Of a stretch of 64,000 bases of DNA, positions 20,224-30,716 are shown piece after piece. Position 1 is the first letter of the stretch. Every line of letters begins with the position of its first letter. Source of the DNA: Pseudomonas tensinigenes (GTDB lineage Bacteria > Pseudomonadota > Gammaproteobacteria > Pseudomonadales > Pseudomonadaceae); assembly GCF_014268445.2 (NCBI RefSeq), contig NZ_CP077089.1, positions 1-64,000 on the forward strand. Reading direction: 5' to 3'. A program made the translations under genes and the position numbers. A model generated the notes under the pieces. The model did no database searches, was not told the DNA's origin, and was given only the letters and a program-made list of their open reading frames with translations.

Positions 20224-21813
20224 ATGCGCCTCGCTGCCCTACCCCTGTTGCTCGCCCCGCTCCTGCTGAGCCCCCTGGCCCAGGCCGCCGCGCTGAGCGT
20301 CTGCACCGAGGCCAGCCCTGAAGGGTTCGACGTGGTGCAATACAACTCGCTGACCACCACCAACGCCTCGGCCGACGTGCTGATGAATCGCCTGGTGGAT
20401 TTCGACACCGCCAGCGGCAAAGTCGTGCCGAGCCTGGCCGACAGCTGGGAAGTCAGCACCGACGGCCAGACTTACGTGTTCAAGCTGCGTCCGCAGGTGA
20501 AATTTCACACCACCGAATACTTCAAGCCAAGCCGTGAACTGACCGCCGAAGACGTCAAATTCAGCTTCGACCGCATGCTCGACCCGGCCAATCCGTGGCA
20601 CAAAGTCGCCCAGAGCGGCTTCCCCCATGCGCAATCGATGCAGTTGCCCGCGCTGATCAAGAAGATCGACGCCCTCGATCCGCTCACCGTGCGCTTCACC
20701 CTTGATCACCCGGATTCGACGTTCCTGGCGACTCTGAGCATGGGCTTCGCTTCGATCTACTCCGCCGAATACGCCGACAAACTGATGAAGGCCGGCGCGA
20801 CCGACAAGCTCAACAGCCAGCCGATCGGCACCGGCCCGTTCGTCTTCAACCGTTTCCAGAAAGATGCAGCCATCCGCTACAAGGCCAACCCGGATTACTT
20901 CGGCGGCAAGCCTGCGGTGGATCCGTTGATCTTCGCCATCACCCCGGACGCCAACGTGCGCCTGCAAAAGCTACGGCGCAACGAATGCCAGATCGCCCTC
21001 TCGCCGAAACCACTCGACGTACAAGCCGCGCTGAAAGAACCGACGCTAAAAGTCGAAAAGACTGACGCGTTCATGACCGCTTTCGTTGGCATCAACAGCC
21101 AGCATCCGCCGCTGGACAAGCCGGAAGTGCGTCAGGCGATCAACCTCGCCTTCGACAAGGCCAACTACATCAAGGCTGTGTTTGAAGACACCGCCGAAGC
21201 GGCCAACGGCCCTTACCCGCCGAACACCTGGAGTTACGCGAAGAACCTGCCGGGCTATCCGCATGACATCGCCAAAGCCAAGGCGCTGATGGTCAAGGCC
21301 GGTTTGAAGGATGGTTTCCAGACCACTATCTGGACGCGTCCGTCAGGCAGCCTGCTCAACCCGAATCCAAGCCTCGGCGCACAGATGTTGCAGTCAGACC
21401 TGGCGGAAATTGGCATTCAGGCGGAAATCCGCGTGATCGAGTGGGGTGAATTGATCCGCCGCGCCAAGGCCGGCGAGCATGATCTGTTGTTCATGGGTTG
21501 GGCGGGTGACAACGGTGACCCGGACAACTTCCTAACGCCGCAGTTTTCCTGTGCGGCGGTCAAATCGGGCACCAACTTCGCCCGCTACTGCAATGCCGAT
21601 CTGGACAAGCTGATCAGTGCCGGCAAGACCACCAGCGAACAAGGCGTGCGCACCAAGCTGTACGAACAGGCGCAGACGCAGATTCAGCAGCAGGCGTTGT
21701 GGCTACCGCTGGCGCACCCGACCGCCTACGCACTGACGCGTAAGGACGTACAGGGTTACTCGGTAAGCCCGTTTGGCCGTCAGGACTACTCCAAAACCAG
21801 CGTCAAGCCGTAA
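20224..21813 (+). CDS. Periplasmic peptide-binding ABC transporter protein, DppA-like
   Basis: A 529-residue solute-binding protein of the SBP family 5 (peptide/nickel). A signal peptide (MRLAALPLLLAPLLLSPLAQAA) is followed by LSVCTEASPEGFDVVQYNSL, typical of DppA/DppA-like proteins. Cysteine pairs (NECQIALS, FSCAAVKSG...RYCNADLD) are conserved in DppA-type proteins. No permease or ATPase genes are adjacent, so it must work with a transporter encoded elsewhere. It corresponds in place to PA5317, between ribosomal genes and radC. Confidence 0.9.
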   Translation: MRLAALPLLLAPLLLSPLAQAAALSVCTEASPEGFDVVQYNSLTTTNASADVLMNRLVDFDTASGKVVPSLADSWEVSTDGQTYVFKLRPQVKFHTTEYFKPSRELTAEDVKFSFDRMLDPANPWHKVAQSGFPHAQSMQLPALIKKIDALDPLTVRFTLDHPDSTFLATLSMGFASIYSAEYADKLMKAGATDKLNSQPIGTGPFVFNRFQKDAAIRYKANPDYFGGKPAVDPLIFAITPDANVRLQKLRRNECQIALSPKPLDVQAALKEPTLKVEKTDAFMTAFVGINSQHPPLDKPEVRQAINLAFDKANYIKAVFEDTAEAANGPYPPNTWSYAKNLPGYPHDIAKAKALMVKAGLKDGFQTTIWTRPSGSLLNPNPSLGAQMLQSDLAEIGIQAEIRVIEWGELIRRAKAGEHDLLFMGWAGDNGDPDNFLTPQFSCAAVKSGTNFARYCNADLDKLISAGKTTSEQGVRTKLYEQAQTQIQQQALWLPLAHPTAYALTRKDVQGYSVSPFGRQDYSKTSVKP

Positions 21814-21825
21814 GCGACAAGCCTC

Positions 21826-21857
21826 AAGCTAGAGCCCTCCGCGCATGGCTCTAGCTT
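21826..21857. terminator. Inverted repeat after the peptide-binding protein gene
   Basis: AAGCTAGAGCC and GGCTCTAGCTT form a perfect 11-bp stem with a 10-base loop, 13 bases after the stop and before the convergent radC. A T-run is missing directly after the stem, so the terminator call is moderate. Confidence 0.5.
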
Positions 21858-21890
21858 GCCGCTTGCCGCTCGATGCTTGCCGCTGCTTTT

Positions 21891-22565
21891 TTACATCCAG
21901 CCACACTCAGCCATCGACAGCGGCTCACCATCGCCCACGATGAAGTGATCGAGCACCCGCACATCAATCAGCTCCAGCGCCTTCTGCAAACGCTTGGTCA
22001 GCAATCGATCAGCCTGACTGGGGTCAGTGTTCCCCGATGGATGGTTGTGGCACAGGATCAACGCAGCGGCGTTATTGGCCAGACATCGCTTCACAACCTC
22101 GCGGGGATGCACGCTGGTGTTGTCGATCGAGCCACGAAAAAGTATCTCGAAATTCAGTACTTGATGTTTGGAGTCGAGAAACAGGCAACCAAACACCTCA
22201 TGCGGTTCGTGACGCAGCATCGCTTTCAGATAATCGCGAACGACTTGAGGGTTTTCCAGGGCTGGTTTCTGCCGTGATTTCTCAGCCAGATGCCGCCTGT
22301 TCATTTCCTGAGCCGCCTGCAGTTGCGCAAACTTCGCCGGCCCGAGCCCTAATTGTTTGCTGAATGCGTGCTGATCGGCCTCAAGCAGCAAACGCAGGCT
22401 GCCGAATTGAGTCAACAGATTGCGCGCCAGGTCCACAGCGCTTATTCCGGGCAATCCGGTGCGCAGAAAAATCGCCAATAACTCAGCGTCCGAAAGGCTC
22501 GCTGCCCCGTGCTCCAATAACCTTTCCCGCGGGCGTTCCGCCGCAGGCCAATCGCGAATACTCAT
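21891..22565 (-). CDS. radC: RadC family JAMM-domain protein
   Basis: A 224-residue protein with an N-terminal helix-hairpin-helix region and a C-terminal MPN/JAMM metalloprotease-like domain carrying [16 protein letters not shown]. Its exact activity is unsettled; the link to DNA repair is historical. ATG 22565 ([20 protein letters not shown]) matches the usual start, though an ATG at 22571 is in frame. Divergent from coaBC, as in P. aeruginosa. Confidence 0.93.
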   Translation of the reverse strand: MSIRDWPAAERPRERLLEHGAASLSDAELLAIFLRTGLPGISAVDLARNLLTQFGSLRLLLEADQHAFSKQLGLGPAKFAQLQAAQEMNRRHLAEKSRQKPALENPQVVRDYLKAMLRHEPHEVFGCLFLDSKHQVLNFEILFRGSIDNTSVHPREVVKRCLANNAAALILCHNHPSGNTDPSQADRLLTKRLQKALELIDVRVLDHFIVGDGEPLSMAECGWM

Positions 22566-22698
22566 ACACATTCCCTGTCTGTGGGCGCCGCTGTTCCGTA
22601 GCGGTCGCTGTGATATCGTAGCCCATCTTTTTTGCGGTCGATTCAACCCTGGGGAGGGGCATCGCATCGCAGTCATCAACGAAATGAAAGGCAGACCT

Positions 22699-23907
22699 AT
22701 GCAGCGGCTGTATCGGAAACGCATCGTTCTGGGCGTCGGCGGCGGCATCGCGGCCTACAAGAGCGCTGATCTGGTTCGTCGCCTGATCGACCAGGGCGCC
22801 GAAGTGCGCGTGGTCATGACCCATGGCGGCGCCGAGTTCATTACCCCGCTGACCATGCAAGCCTTGTCTGGCCACCCGGTGCACCTCGACTTGCTCGACC
22901 CGGCCGCCGAAGCCGCGATGGGCCACATCGAGCTGGCCAAGTGGGCCGATCTGGTGCTGATCGCCCCGGCCACCGCCGACCTGCTCGCCCGCCTGGCCCA
23001 AGGCATTGCCAACGATTTGCTGACCACCCTGGTGCTGGCCACCGACGCTGTCGTCGCCGTTGCTCCGGCAATGAATCAGGCGATGTGGCGCGATCCGGCG
23101 ACCCAGGCCAACCTGCAACTCCTGGAAAGCCGTGGCCTGAAGACCTTCGGCCCGGCATCGGGCAGTCAGGCCTGCGGCGACGTCGGCATGGGCCGCATGA
23201 TGGAAGCCACCGATCTGGCGCAATGCGCCGCGGACTGCTTCCAGCGGCAGGCGCTGACCGGTAAACACGTGGTGATTACCGCCGGCCCGACCCAGGAAAA
23301 CATCGACCCGGTGCGCTACATCACCAACCACAGCTCCGGAAAAATGGGCTTTGCCCTCGCCGAAGCCGCAGTTGAAGCCGGCGCCCGCGTCACCTTGATC
23401 AGCGGCCCGGTGCACCTGCCGACGCCGGATCGCGTCACGCGCATCGATGTGGTCAGCGCTCGCGACATGCTCGCGGCCTGCGAATCGGCGATTCCGTGCG
23501 ACGTGTTCATCGCCTCGGCAGCCGTTGCGGACTACCGTCCGGAAGTTGTTGCCCCGCAAAAACTCAAGAAAGATCCTACGAGCGGTGACGGCTTCGTCCT
23601 GCAAATGGTGCGTAACCCGGACATCCTGGCCACCATCGCGACCCGTCCCGACCGTCCGTTCAGTGTCGGCTTCGCCGCCGAGACCGAACACCTGCTCGAC
23701 TACGCTGCGCGCAAGCTGAAGGACAAGAATCTCGATTTGATCGTCGCCAACGACGTCGCCAACCCGAGCATCGGTTTCAACAGTGAAGAAAACGCCTGCA
23801 GCGTGATTGACCGTGAGCTGCACGCCACGGTTTTCGCCCAGACCAGCAAGAGCAAGATCGCTCGCCAACTGGTCACTTTTATCGCCGAACGTCTGAACCA
23901 GGTTTAA
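22699..23907 (+). CDS. coaBC: Bifunctional phosphopantothenoylcysteine decarboxylase/synthetase
   Basis: Coenzyme A biosynthesis: the N-terminal CoaC flavoprotein decarboxylase is fused to the C-terminal CoaB ligase. CoaC shows GGGIAAYKS, the active-site histidine in [11 protein letters not shown] and PAMNQAMW. CoaB shows [20 protein letters not shown]. The 402-residue length is normal. ATG 22699 ([15 protein letters not shown]) lies just inside an open upstream frame; an ATG at 22684 is an alternative. dut starts 5 bases after the stop, so the two are co-transcribed. Confidence 0.95.
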   Translation: MQRLYRKRIVLGVGGGIAAYKSADLVRRLIDQGAEVRVVMTHGGAEFITPLTMQALSGHPVHLDLLDPAAEAAMGHIELAKWADLVLIAPATADLLARLAQGIANDLLTTLVLATDAVVAVAPAMNQAMWRDPATQANLQLLESRGLKTFGPASGSQACGDVGMGRMMEATDLAQCAADCFQRQALTGKHVVITAGPTQENIDPVRYITNHSSGKMGFALAEAAVEAGARVTLISGPVHLPTPDRVTRIDVVSARDMLAACESAIPCDVFIASAAVADYRPEVVAPQKLKKDPTSGDGFVLQMVRNPDILATIATRPDRPFSVGFAAETEHLLDYAARKLKDKNLDLIVANDVANPSIGFNSEENACSVIDRELHATVFAQTSKSKIARQLVTFIAERLNQV

Positions 23908-23912
23908 TTTAC

Positions 23913-24368
23913 ATGCACGCTTTGCAAGCCAAGATCCTCGACCCACGCATCGGCACCGATTTCCCGCTGCCGCAATACGCCACCCCGGGCTCCGCCGGCC
24001 TCGACCTGCGCGCCATGCTGGATCAGGACATCGTGATCAAACCGGGTGAAACCGTGCTGATCCCCACCGGTCTGTCGGTTTACATCGGCGACCCGAACCT
24101 CGCCGCGCTGATCCTGCCGCGCTCGGGCATGGGCCATAAACACGGGATCGTGCTGGGCAATCTCGTCGGCCTGATCGATTCGGATTACCAGGGCCCGCTG
24201 ATGGTGTCCTGCTGGAACCGTGGCCAGACCGATTTCACCATGACCGTCGGCGAACGTCTGGCGCAACTGGTGCTGGTACCGGTGGTGCAGGCGCACTTCG
24301 AAATGGTTGAAGAGTTCGTTGAAACCGAACGCGGCACCGGCGGGTTTGGCCATACCGGCACTAAGTAA
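23913..24368 (+). CDS. dut: dUTP diphosphatase
   Basis: A 151-residue trimeric dUTPase hydrolysing dUTP to dUMP, keeping uracil out of DNA and feeding dTMP synthesis. All conserved motifs are visible: [31 protein letters not shown] and the C-terminal [10 protein letters not shown]. It follows coaBC by 5 bases in one operon and is followed by a REP doublet before algC. Confidence 0.96.
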   Translation: MHALQAKILDPRIGTDFPLPQYATPGSAGLDLRAMLDQDIVIKPGETVLIPTGLSVYIGDPNLAALILPRSGMGHKHGIVLGNLVGLIDSDYQGPLMVSCWNRGQTDFTMTVGERLAQLVLVPVVQAHFEMVEEFVETERGTGGFGHTGTK

Positions 24369-24381
24369 CCGGAGTCATCTT

Positions 24382-24469
24382 CTGTAGGAGCTGCCGCAGG
24401 CTGCGATCTTTTGATCTTGATCTTAAAAAACCAAGTCAAAGGATCGCAGCCTTCGGCAGCTCCTACAGG
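24382..24469. repeat. Type-B REP doublet
   Basis: Facing copies of TGTAGGAGCTGCCG(C/A)AGGCT plus GCGATC, as at 15411 and 40337. It fills the first third of the 303-base gap between dut and algC. Confidence 0.88.
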
Positions 24470-24671
24470 GGAAATTTGTGCAATTTCAGCAGCAGGTTTT
24501 CACACCGAAAATCAAGGTTCTGCCGGCCCAAAGCCACGCCAGCCGAGGCGTCATGGCCCTTTCACACCACGAACTCTCTGTGAAAAACGCCGTCATACCC
24601 TTCAGTTTGAGCCTGCCGTCGAACGATTCGTCGGTCTGTCCCGCCACTTTCGAGATGGAGCATTTCCGTAG
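24470..24671 (+). promoter_or_regulatory. algC upstream region with AlgR-like site
   Basis: No gene is seen in this stretch. ACGATTCGTC at 24623-24632 matches 8 of 10 positions of the AlgR-binding consensus ACCGTTCGTC. AlgR is known to bind near algC in P. aeruginosa. The algC start has only weak Shine-Dalgarno (GGAG at 24657). The site call is inference. Confidence 0.4.
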
Positions 24672-26069
24672 ATGAGCACCCCAGCCAAGATTGCCCCGAA
24701 GCTGCCTGACAGCATTTTCCGCGCCTATGACATTCGTGGCACTGTGCCGGAATTCCTTAATGCCGAGACCGCTTACTGGATCGGCCGCGCCATCGGTTCG
24801 CAGAGCCTGGCCCAAGGCGAGCCGAATGTATCCGTCGGTCGCGACGGTCGCCTGTCCGGCCCGGAGCTGGTTGCAGAACTGATTCGCGGTATCGCCGAGA
24901 GTGGCTGCCACGTCAGCGATGTCGGCTTGGTGCCGACACCGGCGCTGTACTACGCCGCCAACGTGCTGGCCGGAAAGTCCGGGGTAATGCTCACCGGCAG
25001 TCACAACCCGTCGAACTACAACGGCTTCAAGATCGTCATCGCCGGCGACACCCTCGCCAACGAACAGATCCAGGCCCTGCACGAGCGCCTCAAGAGCAAC
25101 AACTTGAGCAGCGGCACCGGCAGCGTCACCCAGGTCGAAATCCTCGACCGCTACAACACCGAAATCGTCCAGGACATCAAACTGGCACGACGCCTGAAAG
25201 TCGTGGTTGACTGCGGCAATGGCGCGGCCGGTGTGATCGCCCCGCAATTGATCGAGGCGCTGAACTGCGAAGTCATCCCGCTGTTCTGCGAAGTCGACGG
25301 CAACTTCCCGAACCACCACCCGGATCCGGGCAAGCCTGAGAACCTCGTCGACCTGATCGCCAAGGTCAAGGAAACCAACGCTGACATCGGCCTGGCCTTC
25401 GACGGCGACGGCGACCGTGTCGGCGTGGTGACCAACACCGGTAGCATCGTCTACCCCGATCGCCTGCTGATGCTGTTCGCCCGTGACGTGGTGGCGCGCA
25501 ACCCGGACGCGGAAATCATCTTCGACGTCAAATGCACCCGTCGTCTGGTACCACTGATCAAGGAATACGGTGGTCGGCCGCTAATGTGGAAGACTGGTCA
25601 TTCGTTGATCAAAAAGAAAATGAAACAATCCGGCGCGCTGTTGGCCGGTGAAATGAGCGGGCATATCTTCTTCAAAGAGCGCTGGTTCGGTTTCGATGAC
25701 GGCATCTACAGCGCCGCACGGCTGCTGGAGATCCTCAGCAAGGAAAAATCCACTGCGGAAGAGTTGTTTGCGACCTTCCCGAACGATATTTCTACGCCGG
25801 AAATCAATATCCATGTGACCGAAGAGAGCAAATTCAGCATCATTGATGCACTGCACGACGCACAGTGGGGCGCAGGCGCTGACCTGACCACCATCGACGG
25901 CGTGCGAGTCGATTACGCCAAAGGCTGGGGCCTGGTGCGCGCCTCCAACACCACACCGGTGCTGGTGCTGCGCTTCGAGGCCGATGACGAGGCTGAATTA
26001 CAGCGCATCAAGGACGTGTTCCACGCCCAATTGAAACGCGTTGCACCTGATCTCCAACTACCGTTCTGA
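24672..26069 (+). CDS. algC: Phosphomannomutase/phosphoglucomutase
   Basis: A 465-residue alpha-D-phosphohexomutase interconverting mannose-6-P/mannose-1-P and glucose-6-P/glucose-1-P, supplying alginate, LPS and other exopolysaccharides. The phosphoserine loop TGSHNPSNYNG is near residue 110, the metal-binding loop FDGDGDRVG is in domain 2, and the sugar-binding GEMSGHIFF is in domain 3. It lies between dut and argB, the conserved pseudomonad order. Confidence 0.96.
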   Translation: MSTPAKIAPKLPDSIFRAYDIRGTVPEFLNAETAYWIGRAIGSQSLAQGEPNVSVGRDGRLSGPELVAELIRGIAESGCHVSDVGLVPTPALYYAANVLAGKSGVMLTGSHNPSNYNGFKIVIAGDTLANEQIQALHERLKSNNLSSGTGSVTQVEILDRYNTEIVQDIKLARRLKVVVDCGNGAAGVIAPQLIEALNCEVIPLFCEVDGNFPNHHPDPGKPENLVDLIAKVKETNADIGLAFDGDGDRVGVVTNTGSIVYPDRLLMLFARDVVARNPDAEIIFDVKCTRRLVPLIKEYGGRPLMWKTGHSLIKKKMKQSGALLAGEMSGHIFFKERWFGFDDGIYSAARLLEILSKEKSTAEELFATFPNDISTPEINIHVTEESKFSIIDALHDAQWGAGADLTTIDGVRVDYAKGWGLVRASNTTPVLVLRFEADDEAELQRIKDVFHAQLKRVAPDLQLPF

Positions 26070-26086
26070 TCCACCCGGAGCCCTGA

Positions 26087-26992
<906 letters not shown>

Positions 26993-27007
26993 GCGAAAGC
27001 GCAAATA

Positions 27008-27049
27008 AAAAGACCCCGCTCAGCCTGACTGAGCGGGGTCTTTTTTTGC
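27008..27049 (+). terminator. Rho-independent terminator after argB
   Basis: AAAAAGACCCCGCTCAGCCT, GA, then CTGAGCGGGGTCTTTTTTT: a strong hairpin with a T-run just after argB. Confidence 0.93.
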
Positions 27050-27059
27050 CGGTAATTCC

Positions 27060-27149
27060 TGTGGGAGCGAGCCTGCTCGCGAAAGCGGTCTCTGCATCAC
27101 ATCAATGTTGAATGTGAAGCCCTCTTCGCGAGCAGGCTCGCTCCCACAG
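27060..27149. repeat. REP doublet
   Basis: Inverted REP cores at 27060-27083 and 27125-27149 between the converging argB and pyrE genes. The spacer differs from that of the elements at 2665 and 16690. Confidence 0.9.
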
Positions 27150-27159
27150 TGCTCTGCGG

Positions 27160-27804
27160 TTAAACGCCGAACTGCGCGCGATAGGCTTCCACGGCGGGCA
27201 GGTGTTGCTTGAGCTGCGGATCATCGGCGAGGAATTCCAGCACCTGATTCAGCGAAACAATGCTGATCACCGGAATACCGAAGTCACGCTCGACTTCCTG
27301 GATCGCCGACAACTCGCCGTTACCACGCTCCTGACGGTTCAGTGCGATCAGCACGCCGGCAGCCTTGGCGCCGTCCTGGGAAGCGATGATCTGCATCACT
27401 TCGCGGATTGCGGTACCGGCGGTAATCACGTCGTCGATGATCAGCACGTCGCCGGTCAGCGGGGCACCGACCAGACTGCCGCCTTCGCCGTGGGCCTTGG
27501 CTTCCTTGCGGTTGAAGCACCATGGCAGGTCACGGTCGTGATGCTCGGCCAGCGCGACGGCGGTAGTGGCCGCCAGCGGGATGCCTTTGTAGGCCGGGCC
27601 AAACAGAACGTCGAAGGGAATACCGCTTTCAGCGATGGCTGCCGCGTAGAAACGCCCCAGCTGCGCGAGGGCCGAACCCGAGTTGAACAGGCCGGCGTTG
27701 AAGAAGTAAGGACTGGTGCGCCCGGACTTCAGGGTGAACTCACCGAAGCGCAAAACGCCGCGATCGATGGCAAAACGAATGAAATCGCGCTGATACGCTT
27801 GCAT
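27160..27804 (-). CDS. pyrE: Orotate phosphoribosyltransferase
   Basis: A 214-residue pyrimidine-biosynthesis enzyme making OMP from orotate and PRPP. The PRPP motif [13 protein letters not shown] and the lysine-rich loop [13 protein letters not shown] are both visible. ATG 27804 ([16 protein letters not shown]) gives the standard length; the in-frame ATG at 27825 would add seven unusual residues. Divergent from crc across an 82-base gap with two small palindromes. Confidence 0.95.
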   Translation of the reverse strand: MQAYQRDFIRFAIDRGVLRFGEFTLKSGRTSPYFFNAGLFNSGSALAQLGRFYAAAIAESGIPFDVLFGPAYKGIPLAATTAVALAEHHDRDLPWCFNRKEAKAHGEGGSLVGAPLTGDVLIIDDVITAGTAIREVMQIIASQDGAKAAGVLIALNRQERGNGELSAIQEVERDFGIPVISIVSLNQVLEFLADDPQLKQHLPAVEAYRAQFGV

Positions 27805-27831
27805 GAAAAAAACCCCAAATACCACGGATTT

Positions 27832-27863
27832 AGCTAATTAGCTTGACGCCGTGTATCATACAC
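27832..27863. promoter_or_regulatory. pyrE/crc intergenic palindromes
   Basis: AGCTAATTAGCT (27832-27843) is a perfect palindrome and GTGTATCATACAC (27851-27863) a second one, both between the divergent starts of pyrE and crc. They overlap where both promoters must be. No regulator is assigned. Confidence 0.4.
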
Positions 27864-27886
27864 GCACGCGATTTTTGGGGCCATTT

Positions 27887-28666
27887 ATGCGGATCATCAG
27901 TGTGAACGTCAATGGTATTCAGGCTGCAGTCGAGCGTGGTTTGCTCAGTTGGCTGCAAGCACAGAATGCCGACGTCATCTGCCTGCAGGACACCCGTGCC
28001 TCCGCCTTTGAACTGGATGACCCAGCCTTCCAACTGGATGGCTACTTCCTTTATGCCTGCGATGCTGAAGTCCCTGCCCAAGGCGGCGTGGCTTTGTACT
28101 CGCGGTTGCAACCGAAGGCTGTCATCAGCGGTCTCGGTTTCGAGACGGCCGACCGCTACGGGCGCTACCTGCAAGCAGATTTCGACAAAGTCAGTATTGC
28201 CACCTTGCTGCTCCCTTCGGGGATGAACGGCGATGAAGACTTGAACCAGAAGTTCAAGCTCATGGACGACTTCGGCAAGTACCTGGACAAACAGCGACGC
28301 AAACGTCGCGAGTACATTTATTGTGGCTCGCTGTACGTGGCGCAGCAGAAGCTCGACATCAAGAACTGGCGCGACAGCCAGCAATCCCCGGGCTTCCTGG
28401 CGCCTGAACGCGCCTGGATGGACGAGATTGTCGGCAACATGGGCTATGTCGATGCCCTGCGCGAAGTGAGCCGCGAAGGCGACCAGTACAGTTGGTGGCC
28501 GGACAACGAACAGGCCGAGATGCTCAATCTGGGCTGGCGCTTCGACTACCAGATCCTGACTCCAGGGCTGCGACGCTTCGTACGCAGCGCACGCCTGCCA
28601 CGTCAGCCGCGGTTCTCGCAGCACGCGCCGCTGATTGTCGACTACGACTGGACGCTGACCATCTAA
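27887..28666 (+). CDS. crc: Catabolite repression control protein Crc
   Basis: A 259-residue protein with the exonuclease III-like (EEP) fold but without nuclease activity. It works with Hfq to repress translation of mRNAs that carry AANAANAA motifs, giving preference to organic and amino acids over other carbon sources. The sequence begins MRIISVNVNGIQAAVERG as in P. aeruginosa. ATG 27887 is chosen; an upstream extension to 27851 lies over the promoter. It ends at a strong terminator. A possible target site in this window is at the cupin gene start (18567). Confidence 0.95.
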   Translation: MRIISVNVNGIQAAVERGLLSWLQAQNADVICLQDTRASAFELDDPAFQLDGYFLYACDAEVPAQGGVALYSRLQPKAVISGLGFETADRYGRYLQADFDKVSIATLLLPSGMNGDEDLNQKFKLMDDFGKYLDKQRRKRREYIYCGSLYVAQQKLDIKNWRDSQQSPGFLAPERAWMDEIVGNMGYVDALREVSREGDQYSWWPDNEQAEMLNLGWRFDYQILTPGLRRFVRSARLPRQPRFSQHAPLIVDYDWTLTI

Positions 28667-28683
28667 GCGACGTTTCGCCGTAC

Positions 28684-28720
28684 AAAAAATGCCCGTATCG
28701 CAAGATACGGGCATTTTTTA
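28684..28720. terminator. Bidirectional Rho-independent terminator
   Basis: AAAAAATGCCCGTATC, GCAA, GATACGGGCATTTTTT between the converging crc and gltS genes. Confidence 0.92.
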
Positions 28721-28746
28721 TGCCTGCGCTCAAGGCGGAATCGAAC

Positions 28747-29955
28747 TCAGACGGCGGCGAAGAACGGCAACATCAAGTACAGCTTGATCACGACGACATT
28801 GATAATGTCGATGAAGAACGCCCCGACCATCGGCACCACCAGAAACGCGATCTGCGAGGGGCCGTAGCGCTGCGTCACGGCCTGCATGTTGGCAATGGCC
28901 GTCGGCGTGGCGCCCAGGCCAAAACCGCAATGCCCTGCCGCCAGCACGGCCGCATCGTAGTTGCGGCCCATCACCCGGAACGTCACGAAGATCGCAAACA
29001 GCGCCATGACCAGTGCCTGCACCGCCAGAATGATGAAGATCGGTAACGCCAGTGCGGCCAGATCCCACAACTTGAGCGACATCAGGGCGATCGCCAGAAA
29101 CAGCGACAGGCTGACATTGCCCAGTACCGAGACCTCACGCTCAAACACCTGATACAAGCCCAACGCTGAAAGACCGTTGCGCAACACCACGCCTACAAAC
29201 AGGACGCAAACAAACGTCGGCAACTCGAATGCAGTCCCGTGCAGCAGCCCATTCAACAGATTGCCCGCCAGCAGGCTGACTGCAATCAGCGCCAGGGTTT
29301 CGACAAACGAAAAGGGCGTGATCGAGCGCTCCTTGTTCGGCTGCTCGAAACCTTTTGGCAATCGTGGCGCGTCCTGCTGATTGCAACCCGGCACTTCCAC
29401 ACGCTTGATGAGCAACCGCGCCACCGGCCCGCCGATCAAACCACCCAGCACCAGACCAAACGTCGCGGAAGCCATCGCCAGTTCGGACGCTGAGGCCAGA
29501 CCGTACTTCTCGCTGAATACCGTGCCCCAAGCAGCGCCGGTTCCATGACCGCCCGCCAGGGTGATCGATCCGGTTAGCAGCCCCATCAATGGATCGAGCC
29601 CGAGCATTTTTGCCAACCCGATCCCCATCGCATTCTGCACCACCAACAGCCCGGTGACCGCCAGGAGAAATATCCCCACTATCCGACCACCTTTCTTCAG
29701 ACTGGCGAAGTCTGCGCTTAAACCGATGGTGGCAAAAAAGGCCAGCATCAAAGGTGTCTGCAGGGAAGTATCGAAACGAACTTCAACATCGAACGTTCGC
29801 AGCAGCAACAACAGCAAGGCAACTACCAGCCCACCCGCTACAGGTTCAGGGATATTGTAACTGCGCATGAAACCAACACGCCTAACTAGCCCGCGCCCTA
29901 GCAGAAGTACTAAGGACGCGGCCACAAGTGTTCCGTAAAAATCGAGCTGAATCAT
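28747..29955 (-). CDS. gltS: Sodium/glutamate symporter
   Basis: Inner-membrane Na+/glutamate transporter of 402 residues with about ten to twelve hydrophobic segments. The family's glycine-rich hairpins are seen at SITLAGGHGTGAAWG and AAGHCGFGLGATPTAIANM. The start MIQLDFYGTLVAASLVLLLG at 29955 is preceded by a weak AGAATAATCCCA region. It stands alone between crc and a 364-base AT-rich gap. Confidence 0.93.
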   Translation of the reverse strand: MIQLDFYGTLVAASLVLLLGRGLVRRVGFMRSYNIPEPVAGGLVVALLLLLLRTFDVEVRFDTSLQTPLMLAFFATIGLSADFASLKKGGRIVGIFLLAVTGLLVVQNAMGIGLAKMLGLDPLMGLLTGSITLAGGHGTGAAWGTVFSEKYGLASASELAMASATFGLVLGGLIGGPVARLLIKRVEVPGCNQQDAPRLPKGFEQPNKERSITPFSFVETLALIAVSLLAGNLLNGLLHGTAFELPTFVCVLFVGVVLRNGLSALGLYQVFEREVSVLGNVSLSLFLAIALMSLKLWDLAALALPIFIILAVQALVMALFAIFVTFRVMGRNYDAAVLAAGHCGFGLGATPTAIANMQAVTQRYGPSQIAFLVVPMVGAFFIDIINVVVIKLYLMLPFFAAV

Positions 29956-30272
29956 TGGGATTATTCTTGGCTATATATTCAGAGGCGCGCTTTTTACCTG
30001 CACCCGCCTCATGAACCGGCTGATTGTCTCAACACTGATTACTGTGGAATTCAAGAGCCTTCGTTGGCTTGAATATATCTTAATATTTCAGAAGAAATAT
30101 TAGCCCGGCAACTTTAACAATCGCCATCTGTGATTCCAATGATATGAACCAGAACCAAGCCACTGCAGTTGTGACAAAAAGTGTAATTACGCCATTGATA
30201 TAAAATGTTACTTGCCACTCATCGCAACAAGATTATCCCTACATACCGAAGAGATAACTTTATGGTCGAAAA
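29956..30272. other. AT-rich gap upstream of gltS
   Basis: No gene is seen. Base composition is clearly more AT-rich than its surroundings (for example AATATATCTTAATATTTCAG near 30070). It must contain the gltS promoter. I find no clear -35/-10 pair that I would stand by. Confidence 0.5.
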
Positions 30273-30305
30273 TAAAAATGCCCTGACATCTCAGGGCATT
30301 TTTTA
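30273..30305 (-). terminator. Terminator after the DUF4870 gene
   Basis: AAAAATGCCCTGA, CATC, TCAGGGCATTTTTT forms an 8-bp hairpin with A/T flanks, 15 bases past the stop. Confidence 0.88.
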
Positions 30306-30319
30306 AACTGGGCGAGCTT

Positions 30320-30688
30320 TTATTTGATCAACCGCCAGGTAAACGGATATCGGTACGGGAAGCCTTCATTAGCCTTCACCCCCGCAATGATCGTCAAAAC
30401 CAGTGCGCCGATAGCCAGTATTCCCAACAGAAAGAAACCGATGATCAACACCATCAACAGAAAGCAGATCAACGATGCGATGGCGACGGTAATCTGAAAA
30501 TTCAGCGCCTCTTTACCTTGAGCATCGATGAACGGGTCCGTTTCGCGCTTCATCTGCCAGAGGATCAACGGTCCGATCAGATTGCCGAACGGAATCCAGA
30601 TCCCCAGCAAGGCGGACAAGTGACAAAACATCGCCCATTGGCGAACCTCTTGGCTCGGTTTGGGCAGCAACTCTTGCTCGTCACTCAT
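30320..30688 (-). CDS. DUF4870 membrane protein
   Basis: A 122-residue small membrane protein of the DUF4870 family: hydrophobic segments at about 20-44, 68-90 and 92-110, and the characteristic DPFIDAQGKEALNFQITV stretch. Function unknown. It lies 28 bases after rph on the same strand and may be co-transcribed with it. Confidence 0.85.
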   Translation of the reverse strand: MSDEQELLPKPSQEVRQWAMFCHLSALLGIWIPFGNLIGPLILWQMKRETDPFIDAQGKEALNFQITVAIASLICFLLMVLIIGFFLLGILAIGALVLTIIAGVKANEGFPYRYPFTWRLIK

Positions 30689-30716
30689 CGCGTCCTCCTT
30701 GCGGTTATCAACCTGC

